Of a stretch of 64,000 bases of DNA, positions 45,964-56,033 are shown in pieces (the stretch's first letter is position 1; every line of letters begins with the position of its first letter). Origin of the DNA: Bilabrum cf. latius (taxonomy: Eukaryota > Bigyra: Bicosoecida > Bigyra > Bicosoecida). Made by a program: the position numbers and the translations under genes. The notes beneath the pieces are model-generated. The model saw only the letters and a program-made list of their open reading frames with translations. It was not told the DNA's origin and did no database searches. The stretch spans positions 930,001 to 994,000 of the forward strand of contig OZ237757.1 of NCBI GenBank assembly GCA_965178125.1, written 5' to 3'.

Positions 45964-46670
45964 ATTTATTCCCTTCGGTTAAGGAAACAAGTTTCAATAA
46001 TTACGTTCAGTCAGAGCTAAAGCTCTTCCCTCTCTCCATTCCTTTTCTCGCTAGTCGCTCCAAAAGTCAAGGTGATACTCTTCATACTGCTACTTCATAT
46101 AACTGCTTTATCCTTCTAATTATATAAAATCAATTTAATATAAAACTCTATACGATGACCATATCCATACTTTGGGTATATATTATAGTAAGTTCTAATC
46201 AAAACGTGGATGTAGCCCTCTTGTGAAGGTGTTATGGGACTCTAGCCATTTTCTAGCCAAAAGTTCCATCACTTTATGGGACTCCATTATTCAACCTTCT
46301 AAACTACCTTCATTATACCCCCTTATCCTCGCTTATACCTTCACAAATGGAACAAACGCGCAACAGCAACTCGCTACACTCGTCATCGTCAAAATGAACC
46401 TGAACCTGAATATTGGAGTTCAGCATTTTTTAGGAAATACGAGGGTCTAACCAACAGGATTTAATATTGAATTTTAAGCCTTTATTAAGGGTGTATATGC
46501 TTAGGATATTACTTTATATAATAATCAATATAATTTTCACCATCCACAGGCGGTTATTGTGGGTTAGTCCATCAACTGAATAACGGTCGGGCACTCCTTT
46601 AAGTATTGGGCAAAATAAAATGGATTAAAGGCAAAATAATATAAAATAATATAAGATAATATATAATAAT
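45964..46670. other. Left viral flank without a gene
   Basis: About 700 bp of AT-rich DNA precede the first viral gene. It holds a 12-bp palindrome (AATAAATTTATT, about 45961-45975) at the junction and one diverged copy of the viral structured repeat (46145-46280). No coding frame was recognised even with TAG as sense. Confidence 0.5.
46145..46280 (+). repeat. Structured viral repeat, copy R1 (diverged)
   Basis: It shares the landmarks of R2-R4: ATACGATG at 46150, ATCCAT at 46163, AAAACGTGGATGTAG at 46201, CTTGTGAAGGTG and AAGTTCCATCACTTTA at 46260. The core ATCCAT still pairs with GTGGAT through a G-T wobble, and GATG pairs with CATC. It does not follow a recognisable intact gene, unlike the other copies. 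Confidence 0.75.
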
Positions 46671-47204
46671 ATGACGGTAGATTATAAAAACTCTAAAATA
46701 TACAAGCTCTATTGTGTTGAAGACCCTTCTATTTGTTTCATTGGGGGCACAGCTTAGACGCTATTATCCACGGTTAAAGCTCTTCATAAGCAAAGCAAAA
46801 AATTAGATACGGTAGAACGAAAAGGATTACGGACAACTTATGAGATAGAAATCTTAGAAAAGTATCCCTGTGAGTGTATCAATGAACTAAATAAACGAAT
46901 AGGTTATTGGTAGCAATAGTATCCATCTTGTATTAAGAAAAAATAGCCTAAAGTGAGAGATAGACATCAATATTATTTAGACAACAAAGACCATATTAAA
47001 AAAATGACTAAGAAATACAGAAAAGAAAACAAACAAAAAATGATAGAATACGACAGACAATACCGAAAGGATAACGAAGCCAAAATAAAAGCAAAAACCC
47101 AATGTCCTATTTGTGAGGCTGTTGTTAATAAATACAAGCTTAAGCAACATCAAGCAACGAAACAATGTCAAGCAATTAAAGCAAAATAGACGCCTAGCGA
47201 CTAA
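46671..47204 (+). CDS. GIY-YIG endonuclease with C-terminal zinc-finger, copy 1 (degenerate GIY/YIG)
   Basis: ATG 46671 to TAA 47202-47204 gives 177 residues with five TAGs. The N-terminal GIY-YIG domain reads KIYKLYCVEDPSICFIGGTA, then ILEKYPCECINELNKR; the second motif is FIG where YIG is usual, so activity is uncertain. Residue 30 is a TAG where copy 2 has CAA. The C-terminal part has repeats of the type YYLDNKDHIKK and YRKENKQK, then CPICEAVVNKYKLKQHQ with a final Cys, a C2HC-like zinc finger. Such nucleases are selfish homing enzymes in phages and giant-virus relatives. Read with the standard code only the C-terminal 78 residues would be seen. Confidence 0.75.
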
Positions 47205-47286
47205 ATATAAATTTATACATATCCATATATGTATATATTCTCATCGTTTTTTTAAAACTCAAAAATTATAACTTAGTATTATAGAT

Positions 47287-48057
47287 ATGAACTTTAATAA
47301 TTATGTCATTGAAAATCCCGTCCTAATGAAGCAGATTTATAAGGCTACAGACCATATTACGGATAATACGCAAAAAATTTTAGAGACCATTACTACGTAT
47401 GTAGATTTAGGTGGTAAGTTTTCAAAACCTAAATTAATTAATAAAAATATAGTTAGTGATATTAAAGAGAAAAAAGCCGTGAAAAAACCCAAGAAAGAAG
47501 AGAAACAGAAGACACAACACGATAATAACGACCAGCTTGAAATTAACCAAACATACATTCTAGATAAATTTAATGACTATAAACCACAGAATAATAAAAT
47601 TTATAATGATGTAGATGATTTACAACCGCCAGAATTAATTAGATAGACCGCAATAGATGAAAAATTAACCGGTATGGAGCCTGACAGTGAAAGTGAAATA
47701 AACAGCGTTAGTACCGAACAAGACTAGATAGAAGCAGAAACTGATGATGAAATGATACCTGAGGAAGAGAAAAAAATAATTGGAGACCTAGAAAGGCTAG
47801 AAGACGGAGACTATAGGTATAAAGTGTCCGTAAATGGAAATGATGTATTTTTTGGTGAAATTAATTTACCCGATGTAGAGGCTCTTAAGAAATAGTTTAG
47901 CCCTCGTAAATTACAAATTATGATATCAAAAATAAAAAGGAATTATAATATTAATAATAGCGATGATATAAACAGCCCTGAGTTTTGGAATAGCCGTGTA
48001 TATTTGACCCTTGATGTGAAGGCCGAACACGAAAAACTACAAGATATCTATAATTAA
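47287..48057 (+). CDS. Unknown viral protein, 256 residues
   Basis: ATG 47287 to TAA 48055-48057 contains three TAGs. The N-terminal half is helical, then Lys-rich (VKKPKKEEKQK) and acidic (EAETDDEMIPEEEKK). The C-terminal 90 residues look folded (DYRYKVSVNGNDVFFGEINL, then a helix before FSPRKLQIMISKIKRNYN). No family was recognised. The alternating basic and acidic pattern would suit a virion core or scaffold protein, but that is a guess. Its stop is followed within 14 bp by structured repeat R2. Confidence 0.65.
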
Positions 48058-48070
48058 AAGCCCCTACAAC

Positions 48071-48275
48071 TTAATAAACGGGCTAGAATTTAATAAAATA
48101 TTTTAATATAACCGCTATATTAAAATCTATACGATGGCTATATCCACAAATTGCGTATAATTATATAGTATTTCTAGCAAAACGTGGATGTAGGGCCTCT
48201 TGTGAAGGTGGTATGGGACCTTTAGATAATTTTTAAAAATAGTTCCATCACTTTAGAAGGTGTTAAAATACACCA
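48071..48275 (+). repeat. Structured viral repeat, copy R2
   Basis: It begins with TTAATAAACGGGCTAGAAT 14 bp after the stop of the preceding + strand gene. Candidate pairings are ATACG (48129) with CGTAT (48154); ATCCAC (48142) inside that loop with GTGGAT (48184), forming a pseudoknot; and GATGG (48133) with CCATC (48245). It ends near TTAGAAGGTGTTAAAATACACC, a small hairpin. Confidence 0.8.
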
Positions 48276-48375
48276 TTCATATCACAATCTATTTTTTAGG
48301 GCTAAATGGCAAAAATCACCTTTTACCTTCATTAATTATTATAGCCCCTTTAAGCCCTCTATAATTAAATATGGC

Positions 48376-48392
48376 GTTTAAAATAGTTTAAA
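48376..48392 (+). promoter_or_regulatory. Early-type promoter motif before PrimPol-helicase
   Basis: GTTTAAAATAGTTTAAA starts 45 bp before the ATG at 48421 and is followed by an AT-rich spacer with TATATATAG next to the start. The same motif at the same distance precedes four other viral genes. Confidence 0.7.
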
Positions 48393-48420
48393 AATATATT
48401 TCTAATAATATATATAGAAA

Positions 48421-51198
48421 ATGAATAATAAAAACCTCGTTAGTTTCCCCATCAAGCACAATCAAAAAATACCTGATGTTAAAAGCTGGCGATATCTCAC
48501 CAAACCCGAGCCTAAACGATTTAATAATCAGAATATGGCTATTATCACCGGAGAAATTAATAATATAACCGTGTTTGATATTGATTCATATAAATGGAGC
48601 GATAAGAAGGAGCATTTATTCATCAAGAAATTTTCAGATGACTTTGTGAAGCGGTTCAACACATTCACGGTTAAAACAGCGGGTGGAGGGTATCATCTAT
48701 ATTTTAAATATGATTAGAATATATTAACTACCACCAATAGAGATATTGACGTTGATATTAGGAATGATGGGGCTTATGTAGTGGCACCACCAAGTGGCAT
48801 AAATGGGTCAAAATACGAAGTTATTAATAATGTAGAAATAAAAAAATGTCCTAAGGAGCTTTATAAATTTTATGAAAAGTATATTATTAAATCCTCTAAG
48901 AAATCCAACGTAAAAGGGGCGAGTAAAAGGATATCAAAAATTGATAATCAAGATGTGAATAACTGTATGATGAAATTCATTTTAAATGGTAAAGACTGGT
49001 CAATTATATTAAATAGACTAGATAAGAAATATTTAAATAATTATAGTGATTGGTATAAAGCAACCCTAGCGAGTAAATATTTAGGATTTAAGAAGGAGTG
49101 GTAGGAGTGGAGCAAGAAGGGCAATAAATACGACTACCACAAAAATAACAAGGTGTGGAACTCTATCCATTATTTTGATAAGTTAAAAACCTTTAATTTA
49201 GTTAATTCAATAATTTAGAATGATAAAAGTTTAAAGGCATTTGTGAAAGATAAGTATATTTCAAAGTGTTATTATCGTCCTTATGACGAGAATATTAACG
49301 GGTATACAGAAATTAATAAACCTAAATTAGATGATATAGAGAAGCCCGAACGATTTTTTAAATATGAATATAATTATGTGGTAAAAAGTGATACAGGAAC
49401 AGGTAAAACAACAGCATTTAAGAAATACATTAAACAGGTTCAAACGCCGTTCTTATCCATTGTATCCCGTGTATGTTTAGGCACAGAGCAATACGAGAGC
49501 TTTTTAAATGAAGATATTAAATGTGAGTTCTACCAGAATAAAACTTTTGATTTTGGATAGTCTCTTATTATTACGCCGGAAAGTATCCCCCAAATTGTGA
49601 ATTATGATTTTTCTAAATACATCGTATTTTTGGATGAATTCAATAGCATTATAGAGCATATATTAAGTTCTACCACGATGAATAATAATAGGGTTCTTGT
49701 ATTATTTATTATTTTAAAAATGATAAGGACGTGTAAATAGTTTATTGCTGTAGATGCTGACATATCCCAGATAGCGATGAAATTTTTAAAATGTGCTGGA
49801 GTAGAATTTAGCTTCATTAAGAATAAATATAAGCATTTTAAGGACGTAAAAGTATATTTTGAAAAAGACCAATAGAAATTTTACGATAAATTAAAAAGTG
49901 AAGATAAATTTATACTGGCGTGTGATAGCAAGAAGAACGCAGATACATTTTATAAAATGTTATGTAAAGATGGTATAGAGGACGTTAAATTAATTACTAG
50001 TGATTTATTACCTGATGAGGATGTGAGCTTAGATAAATATGATAAAATTATATTTAGTCCTAAAGTCATTTACGGATTAGATAGTGTAATGGAGCGCCCA
50101 GTGTATGGATTATATAAAGGAAAAACGATTCTACCGCCGTAGATGATGTAGCAACTGGCAAGATGTAGAAATCCCGAATATATGAATATATATTTTGAAG
50201 ATGTAAAATCCATTTATCCAAGATATGAGAATTTAAAGGAGGTATAGACGACCTTAAATATGGAAATTAACGCATAGACAGATTTATATACTAAATTAGA
50301 AAAATACGAAAAAAGGATAATGTAGGAGAATGATATTGACATTGATATTTTTGAGGGAGAAGATGATGAAGAGATAGCCCATAAAGCAATGATAGAGGCA
50401 TCATATAAGGTTTATTTACCACTCAAGAAATTATATAATTTCAAATGTGATACATACGAAACAAATAAATATATTCATTTATAGCTTATTCTTAAAAACA
50501 GGGGTGCCGATGTATAGGTGGATAAGGAATTACCACAACGAATGAATAAATAGCAGATGAAAGAGGCGACAATGGAGATACTACAAGAAAAGATTGATTC
50601 ATTTGATGTAGAGAACGACCATATAAAAAGAAGAATTGAAATTTTAGGGCTACCAGAGACAGCCATAACGGAGGATATTAAAATGTTATTAATTGATAAT
50701 TACAAATTAATGAATTATTTTAATTATGCTAATTTCAAGAGAAAAGATAAATATAAACTAATGACAGAATTAAAGGATAGAAAGGATTTTAAGGATGAGA
50801 AAGCAAAAAGTACAAAGAATAAAATAATCATATTGTAGGAGATGTTATAGACGCTTAAATTGAATAAATTTGATTTAAGTTATACACGTAAAAATGAGAA
50901 ATCCATTAAATATATAGAAATGGGTAAAAGATATGTAGAAGTAAGCGGGGCGAGATTATAGAAGCCAATAGAAACCGATAGTGAATTACACGGGGCAATA
51001 GTAAAATTATATAAGTAGTTATTTGGAAATATTAAAACCTCTTGGAGTATGGGAAATAAAAAGGATAAAAAGGATAGAGAATTAAGAATTAAATTCACCA
51101 AGGAGAAAGAATTATTTGATGAAGTTTATAAATATTAGTATCCCGAAATGAAGGACGTATACAAGGAATCCAACGAACGATTAGATTAGAATATTTAA
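48421..51198 (+). CDS. Primase-polymerase (AEP) fused to superfamily 2-type helicase
   Basis: ATG 48421 to TAA 51196-51198 gives 925 residues with 20 in-frame TAGs. The N-terminal 150 residues have archaeo-eukaryotic primase (PrimPol) landmarks: MAIITGEINNITVFDIDS (the D-x-D metal site), TAGGGYHLYFKYD and DIRNDGAYVVAPPS. The helicase part starts at about 49350 with Walker A VVKSDTGTGKTTAF, then IVSRVCLGTEQYESF, Walker B YIVFLDEFNSI and motif VI with QLARCRNPEYMNIYF. Two TAGs sit directly before QLARCRN, where Gln residues are usual. The helicase resembles the replication-origin-binding-protein group rather than D5. The C-terminal 350 residues are charged and helical. It likely primes and unwinds viral DNA and carries the early-type motif upstream. 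Confidence 0.85.
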
Positions 51199-51212
51199 TA
51201 CCTTTTTTATGT

Positions 51213-51229
51213 GTTTAAAATAACTTAAA
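51213..51229 (+). promoter_or_regulatory. Early-type promoter motif before zinc-finger gene
   Basis: GTTTAAAATAACTTAAA begins 44 bp before the ATG at 51257, followed by TATAATATATAG next to the start codon. Confidence 0.7.
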
Positions 51230-51256
51230 CATTATATATTTATATAATATATAGTG

Positions 51257-51559
51257 ATGAGCGATATTTAGAGTTCAAGCAATACATAGGAACAACCAAA
51301 AATTAATTATATGTAGGAATATTACAAAACAAACAAAGACAAATGGAATAAAAAATATTTAGCTAGAGGAAATGAAAAAGTTAAATGCGATGTGTGTGAT
51401 TGTTATTATAGAAGGAAGGACAGAACGAGACACGAACGAACGAAGAAACACCAAAAAAATCTCAAAGAACCAAAAAAGGATATACTAGAGGAATATATCA
51501 AGAAACTTAATCAAACCCTGCTTAATAGCGGGATTAAACCACCGGAGATATCAATTTAA
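51257..51559 (+). CDS. Small C2H2-type zinc-finger protein
   Basis: ATG 51257 to TAA 51557-51559 encodes 100 residues. Three TAGs fall within the first 20 codons, so a standard-code search misses it. The centre has CDVCDCYYRRKDRTRHERTK, giving C-x2-C and paired His ligands of a C2H2-like finger (H...H spaced by five), with a basic linker. The N-terminus has YYKTNKDKWNKKYLARGN, like the repeat segments of the GIY-YIG genes. It probably binds nucleic acid. It is 59 bp downstream of the helicase gene but has its own early-type motif. Confidence 0.75.
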
Positions 51560-51601
51560 ATTTATCTATTTATTTATTTTTTTTATAAATAAAAAGATTT
51601 T

Positions 51602-52123
51602 TCAACCTTTAATAACCATCCAATTAGCCGACCAATCATTAGAGGAATTACCACCCGTTAAATGAATCGTAAATCCATCGGTTCCTGCTACTACGTGGGA
51701 AAATTCAACCGGCTCACTGGCGGGGGTGATTGTAGTAATAAAAACCAAATCACTAGAAGTCATACCCGGAACACTAGCAAATTCAGTAGCACCTCCACCA
51801 CTCCAATTTACCCTTCCTTTATGCGCTACGGTGTTATTTGCTACTACTTCACCTTTTACGGTTAAATCACATTCGTGACCGTCTTCATCAAAACTCATAA
51901 CTAAACCAGCAGATGCGGTATTGGCACCGAATCGTAAAGCTTGACCCGAAGTGATGTAAGAAATACCCTTACTGTCAAGATGTAATCCTGCGTTGCTAAC
52001 AACTACATCACTACTATTCACAACAGCATTTACATATAGACCACTACTATCTAATCTACCAGTTGCGACATTCTTACATTGAATAGATATATCATTAGGT
52101 TGCGATAATCTTGCTAAGCTCAT
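51602..52123 (-). CDS. Putative virion spike/fibre-like structural protein
   Basis: ATG 52123 to TGA 51602-51604 encodes 173 residues without TAG. It is rich in Ser, Thr, Val and Gly with alternating beta pattern, and ends FTIHLTGGNSSNDWSANWMV, a beta-sandwich-like C-terminus typical of tail-fibre or spike modules. The middle (SYITSGQALRFGANTASAGL) resembles trimeric beta-helix fibre segments. The N-terminus (MSLARLSQPNDISIQCKN) may attach to the virion. No specific family was identified. A TATATATA box sits 7 bp before the ATG, as in the capsid gene, which supports a structural class. Confidence 0.5.
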   Translation of the reverse strand: MSLARLSQPNDISIQCKNVATGRLDSSGLYVNAVVNSSDVVVSNAGLHLDSKGISYITSGQALRFGANTASAGLVMSFDEDGHECDLTVKGEVVANNTVAHKGRVNWSGGGATEFASVPGMTSSDLVFITTITPASEPVEFSHVVAGTDGFTIHLTGGNSSNDWSANWMVIKG

Positions 52124-52129
52124 TTTTTG

Positions 52130-52137
52130 TATATATA
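52130..52137 (-). promoter_or_regulatory. Late-type TATA box before spike-like gene
   Basis: TATATATA lies immediately upstream of the minus-strand ATG at 52123, in the same place as in the capsid gene. Confidence 0.45.
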
Positions 52138-52176
52138 AATAAGAGAAAAACTAAAACTTATATCAAACCTATAATA

Positions 52177-52884
52177 TTAAACTTTCATTAATTTTTTAGC
52201 TCTATCTACGGCGTCCATAAAGCTATCTTTTAATGTTGGTTCATTCCATAATACAAACCTAGACCAAAAAGCGGGGGATTTATAGTCTTTAAAGTCTTCA
52301 TTTATTGAATGTCTTTTAATATAATTTTTCTTTTTACGGTTTGCTTCCTTCTCTCCATCTTTATTATAATATTGTATAAAGTCCATATAAGGGGTACCAT
52401 CATTCTTAATTCCACCAAAATGAACAGTAAACAGAATATTATTACCTTGAACTACTTTAATCATATATTTTTTATTTGATTTAGTTGATTTATATAAATT
52501 AAAAACTGGTTTAGGTCTAAATGATTTCACGTGTCCGTTATTAAATTTTTCCTTCATTGCTTCCTCTATTTCTTCCGTGTCTAATTCTCCAAAGGTTAAA
52601 GGGGTCTCTTTATTTATTCTTTTAGTGGGTCTATATATATCTCCTTTTTCCTAATATCCCTTTTCTCCCTTCTAATTCTTCCAATCCTCTAATTTCCACC
52701 TTCTTAAATTTTTCTATGCTTCATTTAATTTAATTTTATCATATGTCCCCCCTAGTTTTTTATAACGAGCAAAATATGCTAATGAACGATAAGCTGAAGG
52801 CTTTTTATACGTTCTATTTACTTTCTCAACTGCCTGACGCCATAATTTAGGACTATTAACATAATTAGGTATATTATCATTCAT
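52177..52884 (-). CDS. DUF5872/DUF5754-type protein shared with giant-virus relatives
   Basis: ATG 52884 to TAA 52177-52179 gives 235 residues with three TAGs in the N-terminal half. The first half has YKKPSAYRSLAYFARYKKLG, then RRWKLEDWKN and IYRPTKRINKETPLTFGELD, the pattern of DUF5872 proteins. The second half has KKYMIKVVQGNNILFTVHFG, KKNYIKRHSINEDF and SPAFWSRFVLWNEPTLKDS, the DUF5754 pattern (HFG...RH...FWSRWLLWNKPTL). Both families are found in large DNA viruses; function is unknown. Two of the TAGs lie in the WKN-x-KGEKGY-x-EKGD linker. Domain naming is from memory of the patterns and should be checked. Confidence 0.7.
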
Positions 52885-52892
52885 CTATATAA

Positions 52893-53051
52893 TTAATAAA
52901 ATGATAATTTTTTAATTGCGTGAGCCGTTTTCTTTCTATATTCTTCATAGAGTCTTTTATTATTTGGATTCTTCATTAATTTATTTTTTACCTTCTTTAA
53001 TGCCTTCTTAATAGCATACTAAACAAAGATATTACTAATAATATTAATCAT
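52893..53051 (-). CDS. Small basic viral ORF (52 residues)
   Basis: ATG 53051 to TAA 52893-52895 contains one TAG after residue 10. It is hydrophobic at the start (MINIISNIFV) and Lys-rich after (AIKKALKKVKNKLMKN). It fits tightly between the polymerase stop (53079) and the next gene's ATG (52884), which supports but does not prove coding. The function is unknown. Confidence 0.4.
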
Positions 53052-53078
53052 ATATTATATAATTAATAAATATTTAAT

Positions 53079-54578
53079 TCAAAGCATTAAACCGCCTTTT
53101 TTTCCTTTCCTTGATATAATTTCTTCTTTTTCATTTACGACCATTAAATCATTCTATCCGTGGATAATTAATTTCTATCCTTCTTCATTAATCTATTCTT
53201 TTTTATATTCACCTAATTCTTTACCTACTTTAAAATTTAATCTTTTGTTAAATGTGATACTGTCGGTGTGAATTCGTATAATATGTTTAGCGTTGTTCTT
53301 ATTCACTTTCTTCATCAATCGTTGTCTTCCATATGCCAGAATAAAAGGTTTCAATTTTCCCCAGCTATATTTAAAGGGTACTTTATGTTTCAAATGATAA
53401 ATAAATTCTCCGTCATTATCCATTTCTACACGGTCAATATCAAATTTATCTATATTTATTTTTTTATCGTCTTTTGATGTAATTGTCTTTTTAGAGGAAC
53501 TACATAATTTACCCCATAATGAATTTAATATTTCTTTTGCTAGATATGATTTGCTTTTTAATTTGTAGAACATTGAGACATAGGATTTAAAAAGTGTTTC
53601 ACTTTTGATATATTTATCATAGGTCATAAAATTAAATTCGTCGCTTGACATCTCTATCTCACAACCATATTTAACAAACATATTCATATCTGTAAAGACA
53701 TAATAAGTAAATTCATTTTCAAATACCTTCATCATTTGAAAGATATTCGGGTCGCATTTTCCACGGCTTACCTTACATTTATAAATCCCTATTTCGTTTT
53801 TATTATTTATATATTTATTATCAATTGTTTTATAAATAGGATTTCCATATGGTAGTAGTGAATTAGATGACATAATGGCGGGGTAATGACTATTTATATC
53901 GTAGGTGATAAACTCCTCATATTGTCCCTTCTTGTGATATTGAATCCCGCCACGCGTTGAACCTTCAATAAATACCGCTTCCTCTGGGGTTATATCTGGT
54001 GGGCTATCTATCATCATATTAAACATTGTAAAGAAATGAAGGGCTGTTTGTCTGATTCCATATTTCATTACATCTAATGATGGGTTCTCGTCGTGTAATT
54101 CATCACTTGCTATACTCAGCCTTAAGCTCCATTCTTTGATATCTTCATCCTCTGGGCATTCGTGAATGGTGTAATGAAGATAATATTTCTTTGAATGATA
54201 ATCGGTCAGGCTCTCAACTCTATATTTATCTTTTTCAATTATTTCGGCTTTATCGGTTAATTTAACAACCATAGATTTATGGCACCGCACAAATAAAGGT
54301 TTCATCCTCTAGACGGCTTTAAATGAACCATCTTTATATTCTAAACAAACCCTTTTAAAACTCTCTTTTTTCCTACTTAGATAATAGACCTTTATATCGT
54401 CTTTCTCTCTAATCTCTATATCCATTTTTAGACCTGAAACAAGTTTATAAAGGTTCTTTGTAGTTATGGGCTTACCGTTAAATACCTTTTCTAGATACTT
54501 CACGGATTGAATGGGGTTATCATACTTTTTACCAAAGCATATATTTAATTGATTTAACACATTTTCGTAATTTATCAT
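53079..54578 (-). CDS. Family B DNA polymerase, compact
   Basis: ATG 54578 to TGA 53079-53081 gives 499 residues with four TAGs, one of which (54309) sits inside the N-terminal third. Polymerase motifs are clear: motif A YDINSHYPAIMSS (about 53900), motif B KSYLAKEILNSLWGKLCSS (about 53530) and motif C RIHTDSI (about 53275). A GSTRGGIQYH element precedes motif A. The protein is much shorter than most PolB enzymes, and the N-terminal region shows no convincing 3'-5' exonuclease motifs. It could be a protein-primed-type or reduced polymerase. It is preceded by an early-type motif at 54608-54624 and likely copies viral DNA with the PrimPol-helicase. Confidence 0.85.
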
Positions 54579-54607
54579 TTCCTATAGTATATTATATTTA
54601 ATATATT

Positions 54608-54624
54608 TTTAAGCCATTTTAAAC
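54608..54624 (-). promoter_or_regulatory. Early-type promoter motif before DNA polymerase
   Basis: On the minus strand GTTTAAAATGGCTTAAA begins 46 bp before the ATG at 54578, followed by TATACTATAG near the start codon. Confidence 0.7.
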
Positions 54625-54656
54625 ACATATTATAAAGTTTAAATTATAAAATGTAA

Positions 54657-55001
54657 TTATTGTTTCGGAGCAGTGAGGATTAATATAAATCTCTTCACTT
54701 GCTCATCGCTTAAGAAGGTATAACGAGAAGAAGGACTGAATAACATTACATCATCCTTTAATTTAAATGGTGAACCAGTTCGCCAGCCTATGGGGTAGAG
54801 AGAGCTAACATACGCATCATAATTCTTTAAATGGGGCTTTTGTTTTAATAACCTCTAGATATATTTTTTTAATAAAGTCTTCATTTCTAAATCATTATAT
54901 CCATTATCATTTTCACGAAGAGGGAACACAAAATTATATACGGGCTTATTGTTTTTAACAAGTTGAGTTCTAACGATTTGAATATCACTTAATTTAACCA
55001 T
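54657..55001 (-). CDS. Unknown viral protein, 114 residues
   Basis: ATG 55001 to TAA 54657-54659 has one in-frame TAG. It reads as a compact alpha/beta protein (KLSDIQIVRTQLVKNNKPVY, then LKKYI-x-RLLKQKPHLKNY, and a C-terminal FLSDEQVKRFILILTAPK). A WRTGSPFKL segment in the middle may be conserved. No family was recognised. A TATATATATA box lies 3 bp before the ATG, as in structural genes. It shares an intergenic region with the divergent + strand gene at 55096. Confidence 0.6.
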
Positions 55002-55004
55002 TTT

Positions 55005-55013
55005 TATATATAT
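55005..55013 (-). promoter_or_regulatory. Late-type TATA box before the 114-residue protein
   Basis: TATATATAT sits a few bases upstream of the minus-strand ATG at 55001, with CTATAG just further upstream, as in the capsid gene. Confidence 0.4.
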
Positions 55014-55050
55014 AACCTATAGATATTTTATTTTTAAGCCAAATAGACGC

Positions 55051-55067
55051 GTTTAAAATGACTTAAA
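55051..55067 (+). promoter_or_regulatory. Early-type promoter motif before the 55096 gene
   Basis: GTTTAAAATGACTTAAA begins 45 bp before the ATG at 55096, followed by TATAATATATATAG next to the start codon. Confidence 0.7.
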
Positions 55068-55095
55068 GATTTTATTTTATTATAATATATATAGA

Positions 55096-55641
55096 ATGTC
55101 AAAATTTTAGAGTTATGAACCAAGCGAATTAATGGAACTTTTAGAAGAGGGAGCCATAAAGAAAGCCAAGAAATATATTAATCAATTCTTCTTTAAAACT
55201 TTTAAAGGGATATTTTTTAATAATACCGTAGAAGATAAATTTGAACTGGTGGATGAAGACGAATTGAATGGTTTGTATCTAACCCCTGATATGAAGACCG
55301 ACAGCGCCAAAAATCCATTTGTTCCATACATTTATATGTTTTCCAGTGAGCCCCCGATTTATTATACAGGAGATTTTGAGAGTAAAGACCCCATAATGAC
55401 AATTAAAAAGAAGGACAAACCCATCAAATATATTAATTTGTCATACGGTCAATTTATACCCGATGAAGTAGAGGAACCAGAAGAAGAAGAAGAACCAATA
55501 AGACCCAAGAAAAAGACTAAGAAGAGGAACAAGAAGAAACAAAAACGTGATAATAATAGAAATGTTGAGAAACCAGATGATGAAGATGATGATGAAGAAG
55601 CCTTTAGAGAGCAACTTCAAGAAGCATTAAAAGATTTCTAA
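55096..55641 (+). CDS. Unknown viral protein with acidic/basic tail
   Basis: ATG 55096 to TAA 55639-55641 encodes 181 residues; codon 5 is TAG. The N-terminal 110 residues look folded (YINQFFFKTFKGIFFNNTVE, then VPYIYMFSSEPPIYYTGDF). The C-terminal part is a run of acidic residues followed by RPKKKTKKRNKKKQKR and another acidic helix. Such tails occur in DNA-binding or virion core proteins, but no family was recognised. The early-type motif suggests expression with the replication genes. Repeat R3 follows 65 bp after the stop. Confidence 0.65.
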
Positions 55642-55705
55642 ATAATTTAATATTTATACTAATATTAAATATGATATCTTTATTAATAGTTGAACACCTT
55701 GACCA

Positions 55706-55915
55706 TCTAATAAAAGGGCTAGAATATTAAAATATATATGGTTATCTCTATAATAAAATCCATACGATGGCTATATCCACAAATTGCGTATTAGTATATG
55801 TATTATTTAGCAAAACGTGGATGGATTAGTTTTATGAAGATGATTTGATTGATATCGTATTTCTAGCCCAAAAGTTCCATCACTTTAGAAGGTTGTAATA
55901 TAGCCCCTTCTAACT
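55706..55915 (+). repeat. Structured viral repeat, copy R3
   Basis: It begins with CTAATAAAAGGGCTAGAAT after the stop of the 55096 gene, in sense. Pairings are ATACG (55762) with CGTAT (55787), ATCCAC (55775) with GTGGAT (55817), and GATGG (55766) with CCATC (55877). It ends in TTAGAAGG...CCTTCTAA, an 8-bp-arm hairpin (about 55885-55913) lying between two convergent genes. Confidence 0.8.
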
Positions 55916-56033
55916 CCCATCATCAATATGTTAAATATTAATTTTATCATTAATATCTAATTATTATTTACCAATATGACATTTATAACAAATTGAATAT
56001 TTCATATCTTTAATTCTAGACACTCCGCATTTT

